64,000 bases of DNA from Flavobacterium piscisymbiosum (GCF_020905295.1 NZ_JAJJMM010000001.1:124001-188000); one strand, 5' to 3'. Counted from the stretch's first letter, positions 6,783-16,182 are shown. Notes: generated by a model from the letters alone, not told the origin. Numbers and translations are program-made.

Positions 6783-9638
6783 TTATTTACTCAAATACAT
6801 TTTTCTTCTAGAATACAATTCGTAGAATTGATCGTCTTTTAAGTCATCAATAAACAAGATGCTTTCTCCTGTCGATTTCATTTCTGGTCCTAATGCTTTA
6901 TTTACATTATGGAATTTACTGAAAGAGAAAACCGGTTGTTTGATCGCATAACCTTTCAATTGCGGATTAAAGTCAAAGTCAGTTACTTTATTATATCCTA
7001 ACATTACTTTTGTAGCGTAGTTTACATAAGGTTCTCCGTAAGCTTTTGCAATAAACGGTACCGTTCTCGATGCTCTAGGATTTGCTTCGATAATATAAAC
7101 TGTATCATCTTTAATTGCAAATTGAATATTGATTAAACCAACAGTTTTCAAAGCTCTTGCAATTTTTATTGTATGATCTTTTATTTGTTGCATTACAAAT
7201 TCCCCTAAGTTAAAAGGAGGCAAAGTAGCATTACTATCTCCAGAATGAACTCCACAAGGTTCGATGTGCTCCATAATTCCTATGATATACACATTACCAT
7301 CAGCATCACAAATTGCATCCGCTTCAGCTTCGATTGCTCCGGCTAAATAGTGATCCAAAAGTAATTTATTTCCTGGAATCGTTTTCAATAAGTTGATAAC
7401 GTGCTCTTCCAATTCTTTTTTGTTGATTACAATTTTCATTCCCTGACCTCCTAATACATAAGAAGGACGAATCAATAACGGAAAGTCAAGAGTATCTGCA
7501 AGAGCAGAAGCTTCGTCAGCCGTTTCAGCGATTCCGAATTGCGGGAAAGGAATATGCAATTCTCTCAATAAATCTGAGAAACGTCCTCTATCCTCGGCCA
7601 AATCAAGTGCATCAAAACTAGTTCCGATGATTTTCACTCCGTATTTAGATAGTTTTTCAGCCAATTTCAAAGCTGTCTGTCCACCTAACTGCACAATAAC
7701 ACCTTCTGGTTTTTCATGCTGAATAATGTCATATATATGTTCCCAGAAAACCGGCTCGAAGTATAATTTATCAGCTGTATCAAAATCAGTCGAAACCGTT
7801 TCAGGATTACAGTTAATCATGATCGTTTCATAACCACATTCTTTAGCAGCTAAAACTCCGTGTACACAAGAATAATCAAATTCAATTCCCTGTCCAATTC
7901 TGTTTGGTCCTGAACCAAGAACTATGATTTTCTTTTTATCGGTTACAACACTTTCGTTATCTACATAACGCTCACCATTTGCTTTTTCGATTTCAGCCTC
8001 AAAAGTTGAGTAGTAATAAGGTGTTTTTGCTTTAAACTCAGCTGCACAAGTATCAACCAGTTTAAACACACGGTTAATATTTTGATCCATACGCAAAGTA
8101 TGTACTTCACTTTCTAAACAATTTACCATATGAGCAATTTGTCTGTCGGCAAAACCTTTTTGTTTCGCTTCAAGCAAAAGTTCTTTTGGAAGATTAGATA
8201 TCTTATAATTCGAAATTTCTTTCTCTAAAGTATAAAGCTCTTCGTATTGTTTAAGGAACCACATATCGATTTTAGTAATTTCATGAATGCGGCTCAACGG
8301 AATTCCCATTGCGATAGCATCATAAATTACAAAAACACGATCCCAACTTGCAAAAGTTAGTTTCTCGATAATCTCTTCGTAGTTTTTATATCCTTTTCCG
8401 TCAGCACCTAAACCATTTCTCTTAATTTCAAGAGATTGAGTTGCTTTGTGTAATGCTTCCTGAAACGAACGTCCAATTCCCATTACCTCACCAACAGATT
8501 TCATCTGAAGACCTAAAGTTCTGTCGGCACCTTCAAATTTATCAAAGTTCCAACGTGGTATTTTTACAATTACATAATCTAAAGTTGGTTCAAAAAGAGC
8601 CGAAGTTGATTTTGTAATTTGGTTTTGCAATTCATCTAAGTTGTATCCTAAAGCCAGTTTAGAAGCAATTTTAGCAATTGGGTAACCAGTCGCTTTAGAT
8701 GCCAATGCAGAAGAACGAGACACACGAGGATTAATCTCGATTGCTACGATATCTTCTTTTTCGTCTGGTGAAACTGCAAATTGCACGTTACAACCTCCTG
8801 CAAAATTACCAATACTACGCATCATCAGGATGGCATAGTCACGTAATTTCTGGAATGTTGTATCTGATAATGTCATTGCTGGAGCAACTGTAATCGAATC
8901 TCCAGTATGAATTCCCATTGGATCCATATTTTCGATCGAACAAATGATCACCACATTATCATTTTTATCTCTTAAAAGTTCTAACTCATATTCTTTCCAC
9001 CCCATCAAAGCTTTGTCGATCAAAACTTCGTGAATTGGCGAAGCTTCAAGTCCGCGAGTTAAAAGCTCATCAAAATCTTCTTTTTTGTAAACAATTGCTG
9101 CTCCGGTTCCTCCAAGCGTAAACGAAGGGCGAATTACAAGCGGAAAACCAAATTCCTGAGCAATTTCTTTTCCTTCTAAGTATGAAGTAGCAGTTTTTGC
9201 AGGCGCAGTTGGTACATTAATTCTTTCTAAAAGTTGTTTAAACTGCTCTCTATCCTCAGTAATATTGATTGCGTTTACATCAACTCCAATTAATTTTACT
9301 CCAAAATCCTGCCAGATTCCTTTTTCTTCAGCTTCCAAACATAAATTCAAAGCCGTTTGCCCACCCATTGTTGGCAAAACAGCATCAATTTGTGGATGTT
9401 CTTTCAGAATCTCAATAATCGATTTTGTAGTTAAAGGTTTCAAATATACATGATCGGCCATTGTTGGGTCGGTCATAATAGTCGCTGGATTTGAGTTTAT
9501 CAAGATAACTTCAATTCCTTCTTCACGAATAGAACGTGCAGATTGAGAACCTGCATAATCAAATTCGCAAGCTTGACCAATAACAATAGGTCCTGACCCT
9601 ATTATTAAAACTGATTTTATTGATGTGTCTTTAGGCAT
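6783..9638 (-). CDS. carB: Carbamoyl-phosphate synthase large subunit, lacking the MGS allosteric domain
   Basis: A 951-residue protein that makes carbamoyl phosphate from bicarbonate, ATP and ammonia supplied by CarA, for pyrimidine and arginine synthesis. Both ATP-grasp halves are present: the first begins VLIIGSGPIVIGQACEFDYAG, the second at about residue 555 begins IIVLGSGPNRIGQGIEFDYS, with the oligomerisation region between. It ends shortly after PEMKSTGESILFIDD, where E. coli CarB (about 1073 residues) continues into its methylglyoxal-synthase-like regulatory domain for UMP, IMP and ornithine. That domain is absent, and the stop codon is followed by a normal terminator. carA is not in the window. 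Confidence 0.95.
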   Translation of the reverse strand: MPKDTSIKSVLIIGSGPIVIGQACEFDYAGSQSARSIREEGIEVILINSNPATIMTDPTMADHVYLKPLTTKSIIEILKEHPQIDAVLPTMGGQTALNLCLEAEEKGIWQDFGVKLIGVDVNAINITEDREQFKQLLERINVPTAPAKTATSYLEGKEIAQEFGFPLVIRPSFTLGGTGAAIVYKKEDFDELLTRGLEASPIHEVLIDKALMGWKEYELELLRDKNDNVVIICSIENMDPMGIHTGDSITVAPAMTLSDTTFQKLRDYAILMMRSIGNFAGGCNVQFAVSPDEKEDIVAIEINPRVSRSSALASKATGYPIAKIASKLALGYNLDELQNQITKSTSALFEPTLDYVIVKIPRWNFDKFEGADRTLGLQMKSVGEVMGIGRSFQEALHKATQSLEIKRNGLGADGKGYKNYEEIIEKLTFASWDRVFVIYDAIAMGIPLSRIHEITKIDMWFLKQYEELYTLEKEISNYKISNLPKELLLEAKQKGFADRQIAHMVNCLESEVHTLRMDQNINRVFKLVDTCAAEFKAKTPYYYSTFEAEIEKANGERYVDNESVVTDKKKIIVLGSGPNRIGQGIEFDYSCVHGVLAAKECGYETIMINCNPETVSTDFDTADKLYFEPVFWEHIYDIIQHEKPEGVIVQLGGQTALKLAEKLSKYGVKIIGTSFDALDLAEDRGRFSDLLRELHIPFPQFGIAETADEASALADTLDFPLLIRPSYVLGGQGMKIVINKKELEEHVINLLKTIPGNKLLLDHYLAGAIEAEADAICDADGNVYIIGIMEHIEPCGVHSGDSNATLPPFNLGEFVMQQIKDHTIKIARALKTVGLINIQFAIKDDTVYIIEANPRASRTVPFIAKAYGEPYVNYATKVMLGYNKVTDFDFNPQLKGYAIKQPVFSFSKFHNVNKALGPEMKSTGESILFIDDLKDDQFYELYSRRKMYLSK

Positions 9639-9731
9639 TTTATTTGTATTGTGTAGTTATTATATGCATTCAAAAACATTCACAGTGCTTTAGAAACTAG
9701 AATGTTACATTTTTTTTTACCGACAAGGTAT

Positions 9732-9763
9732 AAAAAAAGGCGATACTAAAAAAGTAATCGCCT
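9732..9763 (-). terminator. Terminator of rpmH
   Basis: On the minus strand AAGGCGATtAC / GTaTCGCCTT followed by T7. It separates rpmH from carB, so carB probably has its own promoter in 9639-9731, where I see no clear consensus box. Confidence 0.75.
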
Positions 9764-9783
9764 TATGTATGTTTATACAAACA

Positions 9784-9945
9784 TTATTTTTTGTGTCTAG
9801 GTTCGCTAGAAACAGTTAATTTATGTCTTCCTTTAGCTCTTCTACGCGCCAGAACTTTTCTTCCATTCGCAGAAGCCATTCTGTCCATAAATCCGTGCTT
9901 ATTTCTTCTTTTTCTTTTCGATGGTTGAAATGTTCTTTTGCTCAT
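9784..9945 (-). CDS. rpmH: 50S ribosomal protein L34
   Basis: A 53-residue protein found by translating the minus strand: it starts [19 protein letters not shown], continues [20 protein letters not shown] and ends in two lysines. This is the highly basic L34 signature over its full length. The usual dnaA neighbour is not here; the gene stands alone with its own promoter (10018-10047) and terminator (9732-9763). Confidence 0.96.
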
Positions 9946-10017
9946 TGCTTTGTATCTTTAAAATGGTGTCTATTATCTGTTTTTCTGTTTTGTATATCGT
10001 TATTCCAAAACCGAGTG

Positions 10018-10047
10018 CAAATATACAAAGACTTTTTTTTCTGGCAA
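10018..10047 (-). promoter_or_regulatory. Promoter of rpmH
   Basis: On the minus strand TTG (10047-10045), 19 bp, TATATTTG (10025-10018): an exact Bacteroidetes sigma-A promoter, about 75 bp before the start codon. Confidence 0.75.
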
Positions 10048-10081
10048 GTACTTTAATAAAAATATTTTTAATTCATTTTAC

Positions 10082-10089
10082 TATATTTG
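10082..10089 (+). promoter_or_regulatory. -7 element (TATATTTG) of the TPR-like membrane protein gene
   Basis: TAnnTTTG match 22 bp before ATG 10112, giving a very short 5' leader. Divergent from the rpmH promoter. Confidence 0.55.
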
Positions 10090-10111
10090 CAATCACAAAT
10101 ATACATCTATT

Positions 10112-10627
10112 ATGTTTCACAAAAATATTAAACTTATTTTAGCCGGACTTCTTGTAGTTGCTGGCATCTGGCAATTTACCGAAAGCAATATCGGGAACGG
10201 AATCTTCCTTATATTATTGACGGCAATTCCGATTTTTCTTTACTTTAAAAACGAATTTATCCTTTTAGCCTTCCTTAAATTAAGAAAACAAGACTTCGAA
10301 GGTGCCAAAAAATGGCTGGCATACATCAAAAACCCGGAAGCGGCTTTAGTTAGAAAACAACAAGGATACTTTAATTACCTTCACGGAATCATGTTATCTC
10401 AAACGAATATCAACCAGGCCGAGAAACATTTCAAAAAAGCGATCGAACTTGGACTATCAATGGATATGGATTTAGCCGTAGCAAAATTAAACCTTGCCGG
10501 AGTTGCAATGTCAAGAAGAAGAAAACTTGAAGCAACTAATTTATTGAACGAAGCTAAGAAACTTGACAAACAAGGCATGTTGAAAGAGCAAATCACAATG
10601 ATGAAAGATCAAATGAAGAAAATCTAA
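10112..10627 (+). CDS. Small membrane protein with TPR-like repeats
   Basis: A 171-residue protein. Two hydrophobic segments near the N terminus (about 7-22 and 29-45) are followed by a helical cytoplasmic or periplasmic region with TPR-like spacing: QQGYFNYLHGIMLSQ, AEKHFKKAIELGLS, AKLNLAGVAMSRRRKLEATN. This suggests a membrane-bound scaffold. I do not recognise a specific family. It starts 22 bp after a -7 box and ends before a terminator at 10652. Confidence 0.65.
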   Translation: MFHKNIKLILAGLLVVAGIWQFTESNIGNGIFLILLTAIPIFLYFKNEFILLAFLKLRKQDFEGAKKWLAYIKNPEAALVRKQQGYFNYLHGIMLSQTNINQAEKHFKKAIELGLSMDMDLAVAKLNLAGVAMSRRRKLEATNLLNEAKKLDKQGMLKEQITMMKDQMKKI

Positions 10628-10651
10628 ACTTCTTTAAATTACAAATATTTT

Positions 10652-10690
10652 AAAATCCCAAATTCCAATTAATGGTATTTGGGATTTTTT
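10652..10690 (+). terminator. Terminator after the TPR-like gene
   Basis: AAAATCCCAAAT / ATTTGGGATTTTTT, 12-bp stem with a 13-base loop and T6 tail. Confidence 0.75.
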
Positions 10691-11027
10691 ATTTTAGATT
10701 GCAGAGTTTAGATTTTAGATTTTAGATTTTTAAAATTTGGAATTGAATTAGAAGCTATTTCCTGCTATCCGCTTGTATCTTTTCCTTGCTAAAGGAGCAA
10801 GAAAAAGGATACCGCTTCTATCAGGGCTAGGGCACCTGTTTTCAAAAAGAAATTATAGTCTTGTACCTTTGCGTCTAGTTTGTCATTCCTGTGACAAGAT
10901 TTTGCGAAATAACTTTGTGCACAGATTGCGCAACTACCTTTGTCAAAGTTTTAAACTTTGACAAAGGTTTTAACCGACAAACATTTGGAATTTGAAATTT
11001 AAAAAAAAATTGGGATTTTAAAGTTTT
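10691..11027. repeat. Gene-free repeat-rich stretch
   Basis: Contains a TTTAGATTTTAGA simple repeat (10697-10735), copy 1 of the 83-nt dispersed element (10751-10833), and a perfect 16-bp inverted repeat around CCTTTGTCAAAG (10936-10951 with 10953-10968). A reading frame of about 60 codons across 10773-10961 is only the repeat read through. I see no gene here. Confidence 0.7.
10751..10833 (+). repeat. Dispersed 83-nt hairpin element, copy 1
   Basis: Shares with copies at 33100-33182 (reverse) and 57432-57515 the conserved blocks GAGCTA/GAAGCTA, CTATCCG, ATCTTTT, AAAAGGAT and GGGCTAGG. The apical stem TTTTCCTTGCT / AGCAAGAAAAA (one mismatch) closes on AAAGG. Confidence 0.75.
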
Positions 11028-11687
11028 CTAATCCTCCAATATAATCGAAGGCAAATTCTCATTCAGCCATTTGTATTTATTCAGGATCATAATATGGGTT
11101 CCTCCTTTTACGACAATACAACTGTTGATATATTTTATAGGAAAAACATCATCCTGATCACCATGAATATGAATCACTTTGGGATCAATTTCATTTCTGT
11201 CCCATAAAATAACCGATTCTACCGCCCATTGCAAATACTTAAGATCGCGAACGGCTAAAAACTTCTCGTATAATTTAATTCGTTTATTGATTTTTTCTCC
11301 AAAGGAATATTTTGCCAGATTTTCGATATTCAAAATCAACTTCATCGGAATCAGCTTGTAGGCTTTTGTCGTTTTACCAATTTTCATTCTTCTCGGAAAT
11401 TCGACATTACTTCTCACACTCGAAATAATAATTACTTTTCGGGCATTGATATGTTTTGCAATTTCCTGAACCAGAATTCCCCCAAACGAAACTCCAATTA
11501 AAACCGGATTTTCATGTTTGATATTCTTCGAAATCCGAAGCGCATAATCAGATAAAGATTCTTTTGCCTGCGGAATTTCCCATTCTAACAAACAAACCTC
11601 AAAAACAGATTCATCTAATTTGATTCTTTCAAAAATAGCAGGACTAGCTGCTAAACCAGGCATAAAGTATACAGGAATTTTACTCAT
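11028..11687 (-). CDS. Alpha/beta hydrolase
   Basis: A 219-residue cytoplasmic hydrolase. It starts with the strand and oxyanion region IPVYFMPGLAAS. The nucleophile elbow GVSFGG puts the Ser at 67. An Asp lies in HGDQDDVFP (about 176) and the catalytic His in GGTHIMI (about 198), so the triad is complete. No signal peptide is seen. Substrate unknown; it is a short, lid-poor member. Single gene flanked by a repeat region and a divergent N-acetyltransferase. Confidence 0.8.
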   Translation of the reverse strand: MSKIPVYFMPGLAASPAIFERIKLDESVFEVCLLEWEIPQAKESLSDYALRISKNIKHENPVLIGVSFGGILVQEIAKHINARKVIIISSVRSNVEFPRRMKIGKTTKAYKLIPMKLILNIENLAKYSFGEKINKRIKLYEKFLAVRDLKYLQWAVESVILWDRNEIDPKVIHIHGDQDDVFPIKYINSCIVVKGGTHIMILNKYKWLNENLPSIILED

Positions 11688-11870
11688 TTTAATAGAAACA
11701 GATTATGGTTACAGCTTTTAATTTCAAGCTAAAATTACTTTTTTTAGCAATATAGACTGCAAATCTTGCACCATAATTAATTTAAACAAAATAATTTTAC
11801 AAAAAAGCACAGTTAATCCAAGCCTTCACACGACTATCAAAAAATAATTTTATATTGAAAATCAAATGAT

Positions 11871-11878
11871 TACCTTTG
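11871..11878 (+). promoter_or_regulatory. -7 element (TACCTTTG) of the acetyltransferase gene
   Basis: TAnnTTTG match about 100 bp before ATG 11979, implying a leader of about 95 nt. The rest of 11688-11978 is AT-rich, with nothing else that I can identify. Confidence 0.45.
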
Positions 11879-11978
11879 CAGTCATTATAACCAATATCAA
11901 AAGATCCTTCCAAGACCTTTTGCACAATACTATTAACGTTCTTTTTCTATTATTTTTTTAATTCAATCCCCAAAAAAC

Positions 11979-12290
11979 ATGACTAATATGGAACCTATTG
12001 AAACTATGGAAATCAAAGACAATACTTTTGCAAGACAATTTGAAACCATAGTCCCTGAAGGATTACTTTCTGTTGAATATTCGTTTCAGGAAAAGAAAAT
12101 CTTTCTCACCAAAATCAACTCACCAGAAGGTTTTGACAATCAAGCATTAATTGATGTAGTACTTAAAAACATCATGGAACTTATTATAGAAAAGAAATTC
12201 AGATTAATGCCTATTCATCCAAGAATTGTATTATTCATCAAAAAAAATCCTCAATACAAGGAATTACTTCCTCCCGGAATTAGAATTTAA
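11979..12290 (+). CDS. Small GNAT-type N-acetyltransferase (YidJ/NATD-like)
   Basis: A 103-residue protein of the minimal GCN5-related acetyltransferase class. The late motif PIHPRIVLFIKKNPQYKELLP is typical of the NATD subgroup, where the acetyl-CoA loop leads into a final helix. It begins MTNMEPIETMEIKDN; ATG 11988 is a possible alternative. Acceptor unknown. Its stop codon lies 3 bp from the 3' end of the convergent transporter gene. Confidence 0.75.
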   Translation: MTNMEPIETMEIKDNTFARQFETIVPEGLLSVEYSFQEKKIFLTKINSPEGFDNQALIDVVLKNIMELIIEKKFRLMPIHPRIVLFIKKNPQYKELLPPGIRI

Positions 12291-12293
12291 TTT

Positions 12294-13724
12294 TTAAAAG
12301 TAGCCAATAAGTCTTAGCCATAATCCACCGATTACCATGTAAATAAGCAACATTGTTAATCCGGTAATTAACCCTTTGACCCACCAACTTTTTAAATCGA
12401 CGTAGCCGCTCCCAAAGAAAACAGGTGCCGGACCGTGACCATAATGCGTTAAAGTTCCGTAGATTGACCCTACAAAACCAAGCATAAAAGCAAGAAGCAA
12501 ACCCGGAATCCCTAACGAAATACCAACACCAAGTAATGCCGCATACATCGCAGCGACGTGTGCGGTTGCACTTGCAAAAAGATAATGGCTAAAAAAGTAT
12601 ACCAATATAATAATCGGAAAAGCCATTTGCCAACTTAAACCGCCTATTTCTGCTTTTACCAAATTACTAAACCAGCCTATAAAACCTAATTCGTTGAGCG
12701 AACTGGCCATCATGACCAAAACCGAAAACCAAACAATGGTATCCCACGCACCTTTTTCGGCTTTTACATCTTCCCAGGTTAAAACCGAAGTAAGCAATAA
12801 AATTACCAGACCAATAAATGCCGTCGTGGTAGCATCGATAGAAAATAAATCGCCGGTCATCCACAAAAACAATAAGATAAAGAAAGTCAGCAACATCATC
12901 CATTCATCACGTGTTATTGCCCCCATTTCTTTTAGTTTCTGAGCTGCAATTTGCGGAGCATCTCCCGTTTTCTTTAGCTCCGGCGGATAAATTTTATATA
13001 ATACCAAAGGAATTACAAAAAAAGCCACCAAACCCGGAACGATAGCTGCAGTTGCCCACGAAATCCAACTAATTTTGATTCCTAGATTAAGTGCAAATTT
13101 TTGACACATAGGATTACTAGCTGTTCCGGTCAGAAACATAGACGACGCTATTAAGTTGGCATTATAACTGCTTAAAGTAAGATAGGATCCTAATTTTCTA
13201 TGTGTTTCAGGCTGATCAGGCATCGAACCAAAACTCATTGACATCGATTTCATGATAGGATAAATAATCCCTCCTCCCCTTGCGGTATTACTTGGAACAG
13301 CCGGAGCCAAAACTAAATCAGCCAATCCTAAACCATAAGCCAAACCAAGGGAACTTTTTCCGAATATTCTAATAAACAGGAAAGCGATTCTGTTTCCTAA
13401 ACCTGTTTTAATAAATCCTCTTGCGATAAAAAACGAAATTCCGATAAGCCAGATTACTTTATCTCCAAAACCTCTTAATGCCAAAGTAACTGATTTTCCT
13501 GCTTCGCCCGGAGCCAAAACCTGCGAAAAAGCTGTTAATGCAATAGCAATCATACACATGGTTCCCATTGGCGCCGCCTTTAAAATAATCCCTAAAATGG
13601 TGGCGACAAAAATGGCAAATAAATGCCAGGCTTCGATAACTACGCCATCCGGTGCCGGAATTAGCCAAATTGCAATTCCAACTACAAGTGTTATTATGGC
13701 TTGGGGAATTTTTACTTCTTTCAT
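12294..13724 (-). CDS. DASS-family anion:cation symporter (SLC13/CitT type)
   Basis: A 476-residue membrane protein with about 12 hydrophobic segments. It shows the DASS hallmarks: substrate/sodium-site loops PSNTARGGG at about 145 and TGTASNP at about 205 (the paired Ser-Asn-Thr/Pro motifs), and SATAHVAA near 385. It resembles the CitT/YflS malate, succinate or citrate translocators. It follows a phosphate-selective-type porin by 20 bp on the same strand, so the two probably form an outer plus inner membrane uptake route for a carboxylate. Exact substrate inferred only. Confidence 0.88.
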   Translation of the reverse strand: MKEVKIPQAIITLVVGIAIWLIPAPDGVVIEAWHLFAIFVATILGIILKAAPMGTMCMIAIALTAFSQVLAPGEAGKSVTLALRGFGDKVIWLIGISFFIARGFIKTGLGNRIAFLFIRIFGKSSLGLAYGLGLADLVLAPAVPSNTARGGGIIYPIMKSMSMSFGSMPDQPETHRKLGSYLTLSSYNANLIASSMFLTGTASNPMCQKFALNLGIKISWISWATAAIVPGLVAFFVIPLVLYKIYPPELKKTGDAPQIAAQKLKEMGAITRDEWMMLLTFFILLFLWMTGDLFSIDATTTAFIGLVILLLTSVLTWEDVKAEKGAWDTIVWFSVLVMMASSLNELGFIGWFSNLVKAEIGGLSWQMAFPIIILVYFFSHYLFASATAHVAAMYAALLGVGISLGIPGLLLAFMLGFVGSIYGTLTHYGHGPAPVFFGSGYVDLKSWWVKGLITGLTMLLIYMVIGGLWLRLIGYF

Positions 13725-13744
13725 AAGATGAAAATTAAATTAAA

Positions 13745-14893
13745 CTAAAGTCTGCACTGAAACTGAATTATAAATAAGTTGTCACTATAGTACGCTGAAT
13801 TAGGAATATCTTTATCGAATTTATCGATTTCAAATCCCATCTCAATCCTGCCTGTATATGCTTTACCAAATTCCAGACTTATCATTGGCGTATAAGTTGT
13901 CCTTAAATTTGAGTTTGTTTTAAAATTATTATCAAAGGATTCAAATCGGCATGATAGTTCCAGTGAGGTCAGTTTTTTATAGTCGACGAGATATCTTAGA
14001 TTAGGTAAAAAATAAATACCGCGCATTTGGTAATCATCAATTTTCGCCGTTCTGCCTTCCGGAGGCAAAGAAAAATATAAATTTTGGTTTGTTCCCTGTT
14101 TATATTCAATTTGCAAATCAAAAGTAAATTTATCTGTAAGCTTAAAATCACTGGTAATATCTGCCCCTACGGCAAAAACTTTTTGATCAGACCTTTTTCC
14201 AATTCCTCCATTAAGACCCAAATTTATTTTATGCACTTTTGATAATCCAAAAACCCATCTTGTAGCATATTGTTTTCCGTTATCATTGTCCATTTCCTGA
14301 TTTCTTCCATTACCGTTTAAAACAGAAACAGCATAACTCACAGGGATTTTACCAATATCAACAGATCCGGTTGCAGATGCTCCGATTTGAAAACTCGTCC
14401 ATCCGTTTTTTCCAAACTCATAATACTGATTAGAGAAATCAAATGATTTTATAATATCTACCGGAACTAATTCCTCAATACCAAATGCCGGACGAAACTG
14501 ACCTCCGGTTAAAGCTAAATATTTACTAAAAGTATATTTCGCATAAGCATTTTCAAGAACCTTTCCTTTAGGATCTGATTTAAAATCGGCCAGATTTACT
14601 AAAATCACAACTTCTGTAGCTTCACTTAGTTTTGTATTTAGTCCTACACGCATTCTTTTTATATCAAACGAACTTTGAGTAACCTCACCAGTCGAATGAT
14701 GAACTCCCAAAACATCTACATTTTCACCAAAACTTTCTAAATATCTGGCCTGCAAAAGACCTTTAAATTGAAACTGAGGATACTTAACACTACTCTCATC
14801 TGTTGCTGCTGGTGTAGTAAGCGTTTGAGCATTCATGAAAAGTGGTATTATAAAAAAAACAATTATTATGTGTAAATTTTTACTCATAAGCAT
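13745..14893 (-). CDS. Phosphate-selective porin O/P family protein (DASS partner)
   Basis: About 382 residues starting at ATG 14893 (MLMSKN; GTG 14896 and ATG 14887 are alternatives), with a signal peptide ending near FMNAQ. The mature part has FDIKRMRVGLNTKL, GGQFRPAFGIEEL and a C-terminal FIIQFQCRL strand, as in porin O/P barrels. The paralogue at 21670-22824 shares the same motifs in the same order. The gene is first in a two-gene unit with the DASS transporter. The permeating substrate is probably a dicarboxylate rather than phosphate, judging by the partner. Confidence 0.85.
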   Translation of the reverse strand: MLMSKNLHIIIVFFIIPLFMNAQTLTTPAATDESSVKYPQFQFKGLLQARYLESFGENVDVLGVHHSTGEVTQSSFDIKRMRVGLNTKLSEATEVVILVNLADFKSDPKGKVLENAYAKYTFSKYLALTGGQFRPAFGIEELVPVDIIKSFDFSNQYYEFGKNGWTSFQIGASATGSVDIGKIPVSYAVSVLNGNGRNQEMDNDNGKQYATRWVFGLSKVHKINLGLNGGIGKRSDQKVFAVGADITSDFKLTDKFTFDLQIEYKQGTNQNLYFSLPPEGRTAKIDDYQMRGIYFLPNLRYLVDYKKLTSLELSCRFESFDNNFKTNSNLRTTYTPMISLEFGKAYTGRIEMGFEIDKFDKDIPNSAYYSDNLFIIQFQCRL

Positions 14894-14943
14894 CACAACT
14901 AAAAAATTAAGCCAATATTAGCAATTATTAAAAACCTGAATTA

Positions 14944-16182
14944 CTATCTTCTATTTGAACTTCCGTTTGCCGGTCTCGTCGTTGCTGGTCTTGCCGCAGG
15001 ACGAGTTACGGGCTGTGTTGGTCTAACAGCCGGGCGCGTAGTCGGATTAGTTGGCGTAACTGGTCGTGTAGTTGGCCTTGTTGTAGGCTGAGTTGGTCTT
15101 ACAGCAGGTCGCGTTGAAGGATTCGTGGGATTTACCGGACGTGTTACAGGTCTTGTTGTATTTCCTGGTCTTGTTGTATTTCCTGGTCTTGTCGATGGAT
15201 TAGTCGGGCGCGTTACAGGTCTCGCTGTATTTCCCGGTCTTGTCGATGGGTTAGTGGGACGCGTTACAGGTCTTGTTGTATTTCCCGGTCGCGTTGTGCT
15301 CCCTGGTCGCGTTGGTCTTGTAGAAGTAAGCGGAGCTGGTCTTTTATAATCCCTGCCATTGTAGGTCGTATTATAACGTCCGTTAGTTCTGTTATCCCTA
15401 ACGATTACAGATGTATTTCTTCTTGACGCATAATTATTATAATATCTTGGATTTCTTACAACTGCCGTTCTGCGATAATAAGGACTTCTGTAATAATGTC
15501 CGTGATATCCCCAATAATCATGGTAGTAAACCGGACGCCAAGGACGCCAGTAAGAAGGATAATATCCCCAATGCCACGGAGATCTATAAGCGACATATAT
15601 TGGCGAAAATAAAAATAATACTACTGGCCATGCACTTACACTTGTACTTACATAACTTGGATTATTGGTTGTTGTATTATAATTATTGGTCGTGTTATTA
15701 TTTACAATTACAGTACCATCACCTTTATAACCGGGATTTGGCGTGCCTGAAACATTATCCGAAGGTTCTATAATATAATTTTTACCATATAAATCTTCAT
15801 CGCCAATGGCCTGAACATGTATATTATTCTTTTTATCCTTGTCAACTTCGATAACAGCGACATCCTGAGTTTCGTTATTATTTACAGCAACCTGAAGCAC
15901 AATTACATGTGTATTACCTTCTTTATGACTCTCGATCTCGATATAATCGATTTCTCCATCATTATTTAAGTCTAAATTATTTACCTTATTATCCGGATCA
16001 TTTAATGATTTTTCGAAATCCTCTAAAGTTTTAGATTTTTGAAAAATATCCAGTACCGCATACAAATTAAGATTATCGCCCGGTAAACCTAAAGCAACAG
16101 GCTCGTTATCTGTTTGAGAAAATGCAGAAAGGCTAAATAAACCGCTCATTACAATAGCAAAAAATAAGAAGCTCTTTTTCAT
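14944..16182 (-). CDS. Secreted protein with Thr-Arg-Pro repeat tail
   Basis: A 412-residue protein with a signal peptide (SLSAFSQ). The N-terminal domain (25-150) has an EF-hand-like loop DLNNDGEIDYIE and the strongly predicted strands VIVLQVAV and DVAVIEVDKD; the GDEDLYGKNYIIEP ending is shared by other Bacteroidetes proteins. A hydrophobic/aromatic middle (about 185-245, rich in Tyr, Trp, His, Pro) follows. Residues about 285-405 are built from degenerate TRPxNPSTRPGNTTRPV units, very basic and Pro-rich. Such a tail could bind polyanionic envelope polymers. Function unknown. Confidence 0.7.
   Translation of the reverse strand: MKKSFLFFAIVMSGLFSLSAFSQTDNEPVALGLPGDNLNLYAVLDIFQKSKTLEDFEKSLNDPDNKVNNLDLNNDGEIDYIEIESHKEGNTHVIVLQVAVNNNETQDVAVIEVDKDKKNNIHVQAIGDEDLYGKNYIIEPSDNVSGTPNPGYKGDGTVIVNNNTTNNYNTTTNNPSYVSTSVSAWPVVLFLFSPIYVAYRSPWHWGYYPSYWRPWRPVYYHDYWGYHGHYYRSPYYRRTAVVRNPRYYNNYASRRNTSVIVRDNRTNGRYNTTYNGRDYKRPAPLTSTRPTRPGSTTRPGNTTRPVTRPTNPSTRPGNTARPVTRPTNPSTRPGNTTRPGNTTRPVTRPVNPTNPSTRPAVRPTQPTTRPTTRPVTPTNPTTRPAVRPTQPVTRPAARPATTRPANGSSNRR

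Noticed and set aside
9823..10142. Two + strand frames over the rpmH region
   Set aside because: They are the complement of rpmH and its promoter, with no protein-like features.
10773..10961. Open frame of about 62 codons on the + strand
   Set aside because: It runs through copy 1 of the dispersed hairpin element and the CCTTTGTCAAAG palindrome; composition is not protein-like and no promoter or conserved motif supports it.
15125..15349. Antisense open frame with GRVTGLVVFPG repeats
   Set aside because: It is the complement of the Thr-Arg-Pro repeat tail; the repeat alone keeps it free of stops.
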